From: Nautilia profundicola AmH
Lineage (GTDB): Bacteria; Campylobacterota; Campylobacteria; Campylobacterales; Nautiliaceae
DNA length: 64,000 bases
Direction: 5' to 3'
NCBI RefSeq assembly: GCF_000021725.1
Contig: NC_012115.1
Span: 893,001 to 957,000, forward strand
Under the pieces are notes generated by a model. The model saw only the letters and a program-made list of their open reading frames with translations, was not told the origin of the DNA and did not search any database. The first letter of the stretch is position 1. The number at the start of each line of letters is the position of its first letter. Shown here piece after piece: positions 35,344 to 44,564 of this stretch. Made by a program: the position numbers and the translations under genes.

Positions 35344-35400
35344 TGTGTAATGTTACTAATCTACACATCATCCTTAATCAAAAATTAAATCTTAATTTAT

Positions 35401-35433
35401 TGCTACGTTTATGCTGCTTTTTTAGACTATTAT
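35401..35433 (+). promoter_or_regulatory. acs promoter with TGCTAC direct repeat
   Basis: TGCTAC (35401-35406) and TGCTGC (35412-35417) are 11 bp apart, one helical turn. The -10 box TATTAT begins at 35428, 16 bp after the start of the second repeat. The same layout occurs before the DUF485-actP and oadGAB genes. The tandem, same-face arrangement is how OmpR-type response regulators bind, replacing a -35 box. Confidence 0.7.
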
Positions 35434-35459
35434 AAATAAAAAAGCCTAAAGGAGCATAA

Positions 35460-37415
35460 ATGTTACAAGAAGTATATTATCCTAAAAAAGAAATGTTTAA
35501 AGACCCTGCATTTAAAAATATGTGTGAATATCATGAATTAGTGGAAGAGTTTGAAAAAGACTATGAAGGAACATGGGCGAAATTTGCAAGAGAAAAAATC
35601 ACTTGGTTTGAAGATTTCAAACAAACTCTTGATACTTCAAACGCGCCTTTTTATAAATGGTTTGTAGGCGGAAAATTAAATGTTGCATATCAGTGTATCG
35701 ACAGACATTTAGAAAACAGAAAAAACAAAGCTGCAATAATATGGGAAGGTGACAACGGAGAAAAAAGAATAATCACTTATCTTGAACTTTACAGGGAAGT
35801 CAACAGATTTGCAAACCTTCTTAAAAGTTTGGGAGTTAAAAAAGGAGACAGGGTTGTAATTTATATGCCGATGATTCCTGAAGCGGCTTTTGCAATGCTT
35901 GCATGTGCAAGAATCGGTGCGATTCATAGTGTCGTATTCGGAGGATTTAGTGCAGAAGCACTTAAAGACAGAATTCTTGACGCAGAAGCAAAAGTAGTGA
36001 TAACTGCTGACGGTGCGTTTAGAAAAGGCAGCCCTTATATGTTAAAACCTACAGTAGATATAGCGCTTGAAGGCGTTGATATCGTAGAAAAAGTAATAGT
36101 TGTTGAAAGAAACAATGAAGATATTGAGTGGGTAAGCGGAAGAGATATAAGCTATAACGATTTAATAGTAAATCAAAGCGATGAATGTCCTGCTGAAATT
36201 ATGGACAGTGAAGATCCGCTATTCTTGTTATATACATCTGGTAGTACCGGAAAACCAAAAGGTGTGCAACACGCACAAGCCGGATATATTCTTTGGGCAC
36301 AGCTTACAATGGAATGGGTATTTGATATAAAAGACAACGACACATACTGGTGTACGGCCGACATCGGCTGGATTACCGGACATACATATATCGTATACGG
36401 ACCTCTTGCAGCCGGTGCGACGACTCTTATGTTTGAAGGTGTGCTAACATATCCTGACAGCGGAAGAGCATGGAAAATGGTTGAAGAATATAAAGTTAAC
36501 CAATTCTATACAGCACCTACGGCAATCAGACTTCTTAATAAAATGGGACCTGATGAGCCTAAAAAATACGATTTAAGCTCATTAAGAATTTTAGGAACAG
36601 TTGGTGAGCCTATCGATCCTCCTGCATGGAAATGGTATTACGAAGTTGTAGGTGGTGGTAGATGTTCAATCGTTGATACATGGTGGCAGACTGAAACCGG
36701 AGGACATATGATAACACCTCTTCCGGCAGCGACACCTGTAAAACCTGCAAGTGCAACATTCCCTCTTCCGGGAATATTTGCGGAAATTATCGATGAAACA
36801 GGTGAAAGAATGCCAGCACACGAAAAAGGTCTTTTATGTATTACAAAACCGTGGCCGAGTATGATTAGAACTATCTGGGGAGATCCTGAAAGATTTGTAA
36901 AAAGTTATTTCTCAACTGCCAAAAAAATGGGAGAACCGGTATACTTCTCAGGTGACGGTGCTATGTATGACGAAGACGGATATATCTGGATTACAGGTAG
37001 GGTTGATGATGTTATAAACGTTTCAGGGCACAGACTCGGAACTGCAGAAATCGAAGCTGCAATTAAAAAACATCCGTTAATTGCCGAAGTTGCTGTTGTC
37101 GGAAGACCTGATGAAATTAAAGGTGAAAGCGTATTTGCTTATGTTGTTTTAAAAGGTGAAGACACAGTAGCTGAAGAAATGGAAATTATTAAAGAAATCA
37201 ACGAAATAGTAAAAGAGGAAATCGGTGCGATTGCAAAAGTTGACACAGTGGCGTTTGTTCCGGGACTTCCTAAAACAAGAAGCGGTAAAATTATGAGAAG
37301 AATCCTTAGAGCGATAGCAAAAGGTGAAGCAATTACACAAGATACTTCAACACTTGAAGATCCTAAAGTTGTTGAAGCAATCATTGAAGTAGTAAACAGC
37401 TGTATTTTAAAATAA
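35460..37415 (+). CDS. acs: Acetyl-CoA synthetase
   Basis: Acs activates acetate with ATP to acetyl-CoA through acetyl-AMP. At 651 residues it is full length: [21 protein letters not shown] (about 256-276) is the ATP-binding loop, [16 protein letters not shown] and [17 protein letters not shown] form the acetate/AMP pocket, and the C-terminal [13 protein letters not shown] holds the lysine often controlled by acetylation. GGAG lies six bases before the ATG. The two-component system follows directly, and the acetate transporter gene is 2 kb downstream. Confidence 0.97.
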   Translation: MLQEVYYPKKEMFKDPAFKNMCEYHELVEEFEKDYEGTWAKFAREKITWFEDFKQTLDTSNAPFYKWFVGGKLNVAYQCIDRHLENRKNKAAIIWEGDNGEKRIITYLELYREVNRFANLLKSLGVKKGDRVVIYMPMIPEAAFAMLACARIGAIHSVVFGGFSAEALKDRILDAEAKVVITADGAFRKGSPYMLKPTVDIALEGVDIVEKVIVVERNNEDIEWVSGRDISYNDLIVNQSDECPAEIMDSEDPLFLLYTSGSTGKPKGVQHAQAGYILWAQLTMEWVFDIKDNDTYWCTADIGWITGHTYIVYGPLAAGATTLMFEGVLTYPDSGRAWKMVEEYKVNQFYTAPTAIRLLNKMGPDEPKKYDLSSLRILGTVGEPIDPPAWKWYYEVVGGGRCSIVDTWWQTETGGHMITPLPAATPVKPASATFPLPGIFAEIIDETGERMPAHEKGLLCITKPWPSMIRTIWGDPERFVKSYFSTAKKMGEPVYFSGDGAMYDEDGYIWITGRVDDVINVSGHRLGTAEIEAAIKKHPLIAEVAVVGRPDEIKGESVFAYVVLKGEDTVAEEMEIIKEINEIVKEEIGAIAKVDTVAFVPGLPKTRSGKIMRRILRAIAKGEAITQDTSTLEDPKVVEAIIEVVNSCILK

Positions 37416-37416
37416 A

Positions 37417-38781
37417 GTGAAAACCTTATCATTAAATAAAATATATCTCGGAGGGGTTTCCCTTCTATTTATTTTATCGGTTATTTTTACATCATTAGCT
37501 ATCTTCGAAGAATACAGGGACTTTGAAAGAGAAACTGTAAAAATTAAACAGGAATTTATTCAAAAAACAAATCAAAAACTGCAACTGACCGCACATAAAA
37601 TTGATCAAATATTAAAAATATCTCCTAATAATTACATACAAATTTTAAACATTATTTTGGATAAATCGATATATGTTGAAATTAAAAAAAATAACAAAAC
37701 TATTTTCATACACTCAAACCCTCCTAAAAAACCGATTTCATATACACTTAATGACAATAACTTCATTATAACCCTTCAAGATTCTTTTTCTAAAATAGAA
37801 AAACTGATTAAAGAAAAGAAAAAAGCTCTCATACACAAACTGACTAAAACAATGCTAAACTTTTTAACTTTAGCATTCATAATATACATGTCGGCACTTG
37901 GAGGATTTTATCTTCTGAACGAATTTTTAAAAGAAGAAATAAATATATTCGTAAAATTTTTCCAAAAAGCTTACCAGGAACATATATACATTAAATTCAG
38001 TGATATTAAAATAAAAGAATTTTTAAATATTGCCGTATATGTAAATAAAATGCTAAAAGAAATCAACTCTCAAAACAAAAAATTAGAAAGATTAAATTTA
38101 ACACTTGAAGAAAAAGTACGTCAAAAAACAAGAAAACTTCAAAACCTAATAAATGAACAGGAAAATTTCATCAAAACAGCTATACATGAAATAAATACAC
38201 CGCTTGCTATAATCCTGACATCTCTTAATTTTCTTGATAAAAACGACAAAAATGTTCAAAGAATAGAATCCGCAGTGCTTATGATAAACAATATTTATGC
38301 TGATTTAAGTTTTGTTTTAAAATATAAACACAAAGACTACCCTTTACAGATCATAAATATAAAAGATGTATTAACCGAAAGAATACAATTCTTCGAAACA
38401 ATAGCAAACGCAAAGAAATTAAAATTCGAATATGAAATTAATGATTTTAACGTATGTATCAATAAAGAAGAATTAATCAGAATAATAGACAACAACCTTT
38501 CAAACGCTATTAAATATTCAATTCCGAACTCTACAGTAAAAATTAAAACCGGCAACAATACTTTAATTTTTGAAAACAAAACAAATGAAATAAACAATAT
38601 AGATAAATTTTTCGAACCTTTTTATAAGGAACACGAAAATACTTCAGGTTTTGGACTTGGACTTTATTTAGTCAATGAAATATGTAAAAAATACAATATT
38701 AAAGTCACAATATCACATAAAGATAATATAATAATGTTTGAATATCAATTTAAGGAATGTAATGAAAATAGTCTTGGTTGA
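37417..38781 (+). CDS. Membrane sensor histidine kinase
   Basis: A 454-residue kinase: helices at about 9-29 and 146-170 enclose a small periplasmic domain of about 115 residues, then a coiled coil, the phospho-acceptor box AIHEINTPLAIIL (His257), the N box NNLSNAIKYS and the G box FGLGLYLVNEIC. The start is a GTG one base after the acs stop and the end overlaps the response regulator gene by 20 bases, so acs and the two-component pair form one transcript. The signal is probably acetate or another short carboxylate, judging only by the neighbours. Confidence 0.9.
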   Translation: MKTLSLNKIYLGGVSLLFILSVIFTSLAIFEEYRDFERETVKIKQEFIQKTNQKLQLTAHKIDQILKISPNNYIQILNIILDKSIYVEIKKNNKTIFIHSNPPKKPISYTLNDNNFIITLQDSFSKIEKLIKEKKKALIHKLTKTMLNFLTLAFIIYMSALGGFYLLNEFLKEEINIFVKFFQKAYQEHIYIKFSDIKIKEFLNIAVYVNKMLKEINSQNKKLERLNLTLEEKVRQKTRKLQNLINEQENFIKTAIHEINTPLAIILTSLNFLDKNDKNVQRIESAVLMINNIYADLSFVLKYKHKDYPLQIINIKDVLTERIQFFETIANAKKLKFEYEINDFNVCINKEELIRIIDNNLSNAIKYSIPNSTVKIKTGNNTLIFENKTNEINNIDKFFEPFYKEHENTSGFGLGLYLVNEICKKYNIKVTISHKDNIIMFEYQFKECNENSLG

Positions 38782-39412
38782 GGATGAATACTCTCTAAAC
38801 GAAATAATCACCGAATATCTTGAAAAAGAAGGATATTTTGTAAAGTCGTTTATTGACGGTAAAGACGCCTATGAATATTTGAAAAAGGAGAATTTCGATA
38901 TTCTTATATTAGATATTCACCTTCCGAATATTGACGGATTTTCCATCTTAGAAGCACTGCAAAAAGAAAAACTCTCACCACCAACAATATTCATCAGTGC
39001 CATGAACAGTATTGAACATATTACGAAAGCTTATGATTTAGGATGTTTCGATTATTTTAAAAAACCTTTTTATCTTCAAGAATTACATATTAAAATAGAA
39101 AGATTGGGAAGCCAGCTAAATCCAAACGAAAAAAATTTCATCAAACTGTCTAAAAGATATAAATTCGATGTACAAAACAACGAATTATTATTTGATAATT
39201 CTCAGGAAATATTAAGCAACATACATAGAAATATAATAAAACTACTTGCTCTGAATAAAGGCAAAAGTGTAACTTTTGAGATGTTAAGAGACGACATATG
39301 GGAAGGGGAAGTAGACAATGCCACTATAAGAGCGGAAATCAGCCGTCTTAAAAAATCTCTTAAAGAAGACTTCATTCAGAATATAAGAGGAGTCGGATAC
39401 ATTATCAAATAG
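38762..39412 (+). CDS. OmpR-family response regulator
   Basis: A 216-residue regulator: receiver domain starting KIVLVEDEYSLNE with phospho-acceptor Asp51 in LILDIHLPNIDGF and the switch lysine in FDYFKKPF, then a winged-helix DNA-binding domain ending SRLKKSLKEDFIQNIRGVGYIIK. The ATG at 38762 has AAGGA upstream; a farther in-frame ATG at 38738 is less likely. OmpR-type proteins bind direct repeats about 11 bp apart, which is exactly the spacing found before acs, DUF485-actP and oadGAB, so this is their likely regulator. Confidence 0.92.
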   Translation: MKIVLVEDEYSLNEIITEYLEKEGYFVKSFIDGKDAYEYLKKENFDILILDIHLPNIDGFSILEALQKEKLSPPTIFISAMNSIEHITKAYDLGCFDYFKKPFYLQELHIKIERLGSQLNPNEKNFIKLSKRYKFDVQNNELLFDNSQEILSNIHRNIIKLLALNKGKSVTFEMLRDDIWEGEVDNATIRAEISRLKKSLKEDFIQNIRGVGYIIK

Positions 39413-39709
39413 TTAGTGAGGTTAGTTAAGTTATTAGGGTTGTTATTGTTAATTGGTATATTAGTTATTAGTAGATTGGTTATTAAAGTTTTTATGTTTT
39501 TAAGATTAGATAAATTAAAAAATCATTAAACTTGATTCTGAGACTATACGTATCTAAATTTCATTTAATTCTCAATTTTTCACAGACTTCGTTCACTTCA
39601 TTTCATTACATTTTCCATTTTACATTGTTCATTTTTCATTTTTCATTATTTGTTACTTTTCTACCCACAAATTAATTTTTATTTAACTTTTTATACCCTA
39701 ACATTCAAA
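39413..39709 (+). repeat. Gene-free region with low-complexity and heptamer repeats
   Basis: 39413-39500 is made of degenerate TTAGTTA-like units. 39598-39650 carries heptamers of the TTTTCAT/TTTTACA type, the opposite-strand form of the repeats in uvrC and the ABC-F gene. No gene or clear terminator is seen. Confidence 0.6.
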
Positions 39710-39742
39710 TGCTACTTTTATGCTACGAAAAAGTTTTATCAT
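39710..39742 (+). promoter_or_regulatory. DUF485-actP promoter with TGCTAC direct repeat
   Basis: Two perfect copies of TGCTAC (39710-39715 and 39721-39726) are 11 bp apart. The -10 box TATCAT starts at 39737, again 16 bp after the start of the second copy. Same arrangement as upstream of acs and oadGAB. Confidence 0.72.
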
Positions 39743-39772
39743 AAAGTTGTAAAAAATTCAAAAGGAGACTTA

Positions 39773-40105
39773 ATGACTAAAGAAGCGATTGAGCTTATCA
39801 AAAGCAATCCGGATTATCAGCGCTTAGTTAAAACGAGAAGTAAATTTGCATGGACACTTACGTTTGTATTGCTTGCAATTTACTATTCGTTTATTTTAAC
39901 TATCGCTTTTGATCCGCAAATTCTCGGAACTCCTATTTCACAAGGTTCTGTGATTACTATCGGTATTCCTATCGGTTTACTTATTATTGTTGCGGCATTT
40001 ATACTTACAGGTATTTATGTAAACAAAGCAAACAAAGAGTTCGATGACTTAACAAAAAAAGTAAAAATCGAACTTGAAAAAGAACTTGAAAAAGGAGCAC
40101 AATGA
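39773..40105 (+). CDS. DUF485 small membrane protein, partner of ActP
   Basis: A 110-residue protein of the DUF485/YjcH type with a soluble N-terminal helix ([22 protein letters not shown]), two transmembrane helices (about 24-44 and 59-80) and a charged C-terminal helix. The family is regularly encoded just before acetate symporter ActP, as here, with a four-base overlap. AAAAGGAG precedes the ATG at 39773; the frame is open further upstream but that part is repeat sequence. Confidence 0.92.
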   Translation: MTKEAIELIKSNPDYQRLVKTRSKFAWTLTFVLLAIYYSFILTIAFDPQILGTPISQGSVITIGIPIGLLIIVAAFILTGIYVNKANKEFDDLTKKVKIELEKELEKGAQ

Positions 40106-41748
40106 AAAAGCTATTAATTTTGGCACTATCTTTCGGTTCGTTGTTTGCAGCTGGAGCAATAACGGGAGAAGTGCAAAGACAACCGTTAAACGTTTCCGCT
40201 GTTGTAATGTTCTTAGTTTTCGTTCTTGCAACGCTTGGTATTACTTACTGGGCGGCAAAAAGAACAAGAACGGCTAAAGATTTCTATACAGCAGGCGGTG
40301 GTATTACAGGATTCCAAAACGGACTGGCTCTTGCAGGTGATTACATGTCTGCAGCATCGTTTTTAGGAATTTCAGGTTTGGTATATTTAAAAGGTTACGA
40401 CGGACTGATTTATTCAATCGGTTTTTTAGTTGGTTGGCCGTTTGTACTTTTTTTAATTGCTGAAAGACTGAGAAACCTTGGTAAATACACATTTGCAGAT
40501 GTTGTATCTTTCAGACTAAAACAAGGTCCGATCAGAACACTTGCTGCATTTGGTGGTATCGCTACTGTTTTACTGTATCTTATCGCTCAGATGGTTGGTA
40601 GTGGTAAACTTATTCAGATTTTATTCGGACTTCCATATTCATATGCTGTAATAATTGTAGGTGTTTTAATGATTCTTTACGTAACATTCGGTGGTATGCT
40701 TGCAACTACATGGGTACAGATCATTAAAGCCACACTTTTACTACTTGGTGCAACATTTATGGCACTTGCTGTTATGGTGCATTTCGGTTTTAATTTTGAA
40801 GAATTCTTCAGAAAAGCTATTGAAGTACATCCTCTTCATGATAAAATCATGGCACCTGGCGGTTTAGTCAGTGATCCATATTCGGCAATAAGTTTAGGAA
40901 TTGCACTTATGTTCGGTCTTGCTGGACTACCGCACATTCTTATGAGATTCTTTACTGTTGCAGATGCTAAGGAAGCAAGAAAATCAGTATTTTTCGCTAC
41001 AGGTTTTATCGGATATTTTTACATGCTGACATTCATTATCGGATTCGGTGCAATCGTATTCGTATCAACTAATCCTGAATATCTTGATGCGGCAGGTAAA
41101 TTAATCGGTGGTAACAACATGGCTGCAATTCACTTGGCACATGCTCTTGGTGGTAACCTGTTCTTAGGATTTATCTCAGCAGTTGCATTTGCTACTATTT
41201 TAGCGGTTGTATCAGGGCTTACTCTTGCAGGTGCAAGTGCAATAAGCCATGATTTATACGCAAACGTTGTAAAAAAAGGTAAAATCGACGAAAAACAAGA
41301 GATGAAAATTTCTAAAATAGCTACACTTGTAATCGGTGTACTTGCTATTATTTTAGGTATTGCGTTTGAAAAACAAAACATTGCATTTATGGTTGGACTT
41401 GCGTTTGCAATCGCCGCAAGTGCAAACTTCCCTGTACTTTTCTTATCAATGTATTGGAAAAACCTAACAACAAGAGGTGCGGTAATAGGCGGAAGTATCG
41501 GTCTTGCTACAGCAGTTTTATTAGTTATTTTAGGACCGACTGTATGGGTGTCAATCTTCGGATTCGATAAACCTATATTCCCTTCAAAATACCCGGCGCT
41601 TGTAAGTGTTACAGTTGCGTTTGTTGCAATATGGTTCTTTTCAATTACAGATAAAAGTGAAGATGCAAAAAAAGAAAGAGAAGCGTTTGAAGCCCAACTT
41701 ATCAGATCAGAAACTGGAATCGGTGCAGAAGGTGCCGCAAAACATTAA
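40102..41748 (+). CDS. actP: Cation/acetate symporter ActP
   Basis: A 548-residue SSS-family symporter with an N-terminal signal-like helix (as usual for ActP) and about thirteen further helices. Characteristic stretches are [36 protein letters not shown] (about 57-92) and [23 protein letters not shown]. The first covers sodium-site residues. With Acs, it provides uptake and activation of acetate. It is translated with the DUF485 protein and followed after eight bases by the DUF294 gene. Confidence 0.95.
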   Translation: MKKLLILALSFGSLFAAGAITGEVQRQPLNVSAVVMFLVFVLATLGITYWAAKRTRTAKDFYTAGGGITGFQNGLALAGDYMSAASFLGISGLVYLKGYDGLIYSIGFLVGWPFVLFLIAERLRNLGKYTFADVVSFRLKQGPIRTLAAFGGIATVLLYLIAQMVGSGKLIQILFGLPYSYAVIIVGVLMILYVTFGGMLATTWVQIIKATLLLLGATFMALAVMVHFGFNFEEFFRKAIEVHPLHDKIMAPGGLVSDPYSAISLGIALMFGLAGLPHILMRFFTVADAKEARKSVFFATGFIGYFYMLTFIIGFGAIVFVSTNPEYLDAAGKLIGGNNMAAIHLAHALGGNLFLGFISAVAFATILAVVSGLTLAGASAISHDLYANVVKKGKIDEKQEMKISKIATLVIGVLAIILGIAFEKQNIAFMVGLAFAIAASANFPVLFLSMYWKNLTTRGAVIGGSIGLATAVLLVILGPTVWVSIFGFDKPIFPSKYPALVSVTVAFVAIWFFSITDKSEDAKKEREAFEAQLIRSETGIGAEGAAKH

Positions 41749-41756
41749 GGATATTT

Positions 41757-43496
41757 ATGCAAGAAACCAAACAATATCTATCATCTATACCTCCTTTCGA
41801 TTTACTTACGGAGGAGGAACTCTCCTCCGTTGTAAATAACACGGATATAGTCTATTACACACCCGGAAGTAAAATAAAAGCTGAAAATTTACTGATTATC
41901 ATAAAAGGTAAAATAAAAAGCGAGAATGAAGTGTTTACTTCTGAAGATGTTGTTTTTGCAAAAGAAATTATTGAAAACAAAGCATCTGAATTTGAAATAT
42001 TGGAAGAGTGTCTTTGTTATGAAATAAAAAGAGATATTTTTCTTGAAGTTTTAAACAAAAATCATAAATTTAAAAATTATTTTCTCCAAGACATTGCAAG
42101 CAAACTTCAGACTTTAAGAAAAAAATCTCTTGAAAACCAGTTTAGCAGTTTTCTATCAGCCAGGGTTAAAGATTTAATTATACATCCCGTAACTTTCGTA
42201 AGCGGAACCGATTCAATAAAAAGTTCCGTTATTAAAAAAGAAAAAGAAAATTCTTCAGCCATTATTATAGATAACACCGCAATAGTTACGGATTCAAATT
42301 TGAGAAAAGTAATTACAGAAGATATTCCTTCCTCAAATCCGATAAAAAATATAGCAACCAATAATATAGTAACCATAGAGGACGAAGACTTTTTATTTAA
42401 CGCCCTGCTTCTTATGACAAAACACAATATAAAAAGATTAATAGTTACAAATGAAGACAAAATAATCGGCTCTATCGAACAGATTGATTTGTTAAGCTAT
42501 TTTTCAAATCATTCGTATTTGATCAGTGTTAAAATAGAAAAAGCAAAAAATATTGACGATCTCAAAGAGATTACAAACGGACTTGTGGATTTAACAAATC
42601 TTCTTTTCAATAAAGGACTTAAAGCCAGATACATTGCAAGAATAATTAGTGAACTTAACCGTAAAATCTTCAGCAAAGTCAGCGAATTTGTTTTTGATGA
42701 AACATATAAAGAAAATATTTCATTAATCGTAATGGGCAGTGAAGGCAGGGGTGAGCAGATTATAAGAACAGATCAGGACAACGGAGCGGTTATAAACGAT
42801 ACATTTAACTATGATATAAAAAAATTTGAGAAATTTTCCGAATATTTAAAGACACTCGGCTTTCCTGAGTGTCCGGGTAAAGTAATGGTAAACAATCCTT
42901 TTTGGTCAAAACCTCTTAAAGAATTTAAAAAAGATATTTTCGAGTGGCTTGACACCCCTACTCAGGAAAATATGATGAATCTTGCAATACTTCTTGACGC
43001 AAATGTCGTATGGGGAGATGAAAAATATTTAAATGAACTTAAAAAGTACCTTTTTGAACATATAAGCGACAATGCTACGCTTCTTAGTTCTTTCGCATCA
43101 TTTGTTGACCAGTTTGAACTGCCTATCGGCATATTGGGACTTAAAGAAAAAGTCGATATGAAAAAAATAAGATTTATTATAGTACACGCCGCAAGGGCTT
43201 TTGCACTTGAATATAAAATACAAAAAACATCTACTGTTGAAAGAATAAAAGAACTTAATAATATAGGCATTATCAATAGACAGTTTGCAACTGAACTTAT
43301 CGAAAGCTTTGATGTTATACTTACATTAACACTTAAAAGCAAACTTGAGCAGATAAATAACGCAAAGCCGGCAACCAATATACTCAATATAAAAAATTTA
43401 AGCAAAATTGAAAAAGATATGTTAAAAGACAGCGTGAAAGTTATTGCCGAATTTAAAAAACTCACAAAACATCACTTTCATTTAAGTGTGCTTTGA
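41757..43496 (+). CDS. Cyclic-nucleotide-binding-like / CBS / DUF294 nucleotidyltransferase-like protein
   Basis: A 579-residue cytosolic protein: N-terminal cNMP-binding-like fold (about 8-115), two CBS motifs (about 140-255), then a DUF294 nucleotidyltransferase domain with MGSEGRGEQIIRTDQDNGAV (about 325-344), and a helical C-terminal domain. The GS...D.D pattern resembles GlnD-type uridylyltransferases. Such proteins regularly sit beside actP and a DnaQ-like exonuclease in proteobacteria; a role in controlling carbon use is suspected but not proven. The stop overlaps the next start (TGATG). Confidence 0.88.
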   Translation: MQETKQYLSSIPPFDLLTEEELSSVVNNTDIVYYTPGSKIKAENLLIIIKGKIKSENEVFTSEDVVFAKEIIENKASEFEILEECLCYEIKRDIFLEVLNKNHKFKNYFLQDIASKLQTLRKKSLENQFSSFLSARVKDLIIHPVTFVSGTDSIKSSVIKKEKENSSAIIIDNTAIVTDSNLRKVITEDIPSSNPIKNIATNNIVTIEDEDFLFNALLLMTKHNIKRLIVTNEDKIIGSIEQIDLLSYFSNHSYLISVKIEKAKNIDDLKEITNGLVDLTNLLFNKGLKARYIARIISELNRKIFSKVSEFVFDETYKENISLIVMGSEGRGEQIIRTDQDNGAVINDTFNYDIKKFEKFSEYLKTLGFPECPGKVMVNNPFWSKPLKEFKKDIFEWLDTPTQENMMNLAILLDANVVWGDEKYLNELKKYLFEHISDNATLLSSFASFVDQFELPIGILGLKEKVDMKKIRFIIVHAARAFALEYKIQKTSTVERIKELNNIGIINRQFATELIESFDVILTLTLKSKLEQINNAKPATNILNIKNLSKIEKDMLKDSVKVIAEFKKLTKHHFHLSVL

Positions 43497-44107
43497 TGTT
43501 TGGGAAATTTTTTAAAGAATTAGAAAAGAAAAAACTTAAAGATAAAAATTTTGAATTTCTGTTTGATGAATACGAAGGCGATGAAGTTGTCGTGGTTGAC
43601 ACCGAAACCACGGGACTTGACAGAAAAAAAGACGAAATCATTTCAATAGGTGCCGTAATTGTTAAGAACAACAGAGTCCTTTTAAGCCGAAAATTTCACA
43701 TTTTTGTCAAACCTTCAAAAGAACTCAGTATTGAAAGTATCAAAATTCACAAAATAACGCCCGATATGCTTAAAAACGCTCTTGAGCCGGAAACAGCTAT
43801 AAAAATGTTTTTAAACTTTATAAAAAACAGGCCTCTTGTCGGATATTACCTCGAATTTGACGTAGCAATGCTTAATAAACTTACAAAAAGATACCTCGGA
43901 ATTAAGCTTCCTAACAGACAAATAGAAGTTTCAGCCGTTTATTACGATAAAAAAATAGGCCTTATTCCTCAAAAACATATCGATTTAAGGTTTGATTCTA
44001 TTATGAAAGATCTGAACCTTCCAATAATTGGAAAACATGATGCGCTAAACGATGCAATAATGACCGCCTTGATGTATATTAAACTTCAAAACTGTAAAAA
44101 AATATAA
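43496..44107 (+). CDS. DnaQ-like 3'-5' exonuclease
   Basis: A 203-residue DEDDh exonuclease: motif I VVVDTETTGLDRKKDEIISIG (Asp and Glu), motif II LVGYYLEFDVAMLN, motif III KHDALNDAIMTALMY with the catalytic His and Asp. It resembles the epsilon proof-reading subunit, but this stand-alone type accompanies the DUF294 gene in many genomes, so it is probably not the main polymerase subunit. The ATG at 43496 overlaps the upstream stop; a TTG three bases before is less likely. Confidence 0.88.
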   Translation: MFGKFFKELEKKKLKDKNFEFLFDEYEGDEVVVVDTETTGLDRKKDEIISIGAVIVKNNRVLLSRKFHIFVKPSKELSIESIKIHKITPDMLKNALEPETAIKMFLNFIKNRPLVGYYLEFDVAMLNKLTKRYLGIKLPNRQIEVSAVYYDKKIGLIPQKHIDLRFDSIMKDLNLPIIGKHDALNDAIMTALMYIKLQNCKKI

Positions 44108-44232
44108 TCTACCCTTCTGAAAAATATCATTTTGAGAAAACATCTGCAGCGTAATGGTCGAAATTTCTGAGAATTTTCGGGTACCATAGCGAAGCCGTTT
44201 GAAAAAACGATATATTTCAAAGAACACAATTG

Positions 44233-44282
44233 TAATTTTCACTACTCATTTTTAATTTTTCACTTTACATTTTTCATTTTCA
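44233..44282 (+). repeat. Heptamer array before oadG
   Basis: TTTTCAC, TTTTAAT, TTTTCAC, TTTACAT, TTTTCAT-like units with a seven-base period, the opposite-strand form of the arrays in uvrC and before hemD. The rest of 44108-44339 has no gene; the oadG promoter follows at once. Confidence 0.65.
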
Positions 44283-44283
44283 A

Positions 44284-44316
44284 TGCTATATTGTTGCTAC
44301 ACTTATTTGTTAGTAT
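44284..44316 (+). promoter_or_regulatory. oadGAB promoter with TGCTAY direct repeat
   Basis: TGCTAT (44284-44289) and TGCTAC (44295-44300) are 11 bp apart. The -10 box TAGTAT starts at 44311, 16 bp after the start of the second copy, matching the acs and DUF485-actP promoters. Confidence 0.68.
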
Positions 44317-44339
44317 TTGCAAAATTTTAAGGAGACGCC

Positions 44340-44564
44340 ATGATACTCGAAGCTCTCAAATATATGGTACTCGGAATGACGGTGGTTTTCGCATTTCTCT
44401 ACTTATTGACCGTTATTCTTGAATTTCAAAGAAAAATAATTGAAAAATATTTCCCCGAGGATGAACCCCCAAAACAAAAACCGAAATCAAAAAAAGACAA
44501 ACTAAAAAAAGTGGCGGCAATTGCGGCGGCAATACATCATAAAAGGACTCAAAATGGCAACTAA
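44340..44564 (+). CDS. oadG: Oxaloacetate decarboxylase gamma-like subunit
   Basis: A 74-residue protein with one N-terminal transmembrane helix (LKYMVLGMTVVFAFLYLLTVILEF) and a Lys/Pro-rich cytoplasmic tail, the layout of OadG, which holds the alpha and beta subunits together. It overlaps the start of the alpha-subunit gene and is preceded by AAGGAGACGCC. Low sequence conservation in the family means the call rests mainly on topology and position. Confidence 0.85.
   Translation: MILEALKYMVLGMTVVFAFLYLLTVILEFQRKIIEKYFPEDEPPKQKPKSKKDKLKKVAAIAAAIHHKRTQNGN

Noticed and set aside
39650-39772. Extended start for the DUF485 protein
   Set aside because: The extra 41 codons cover repeat DNA, the direct-repeat operator and the -10 box; the ATG at 39773 has a good ribosome-binding site.
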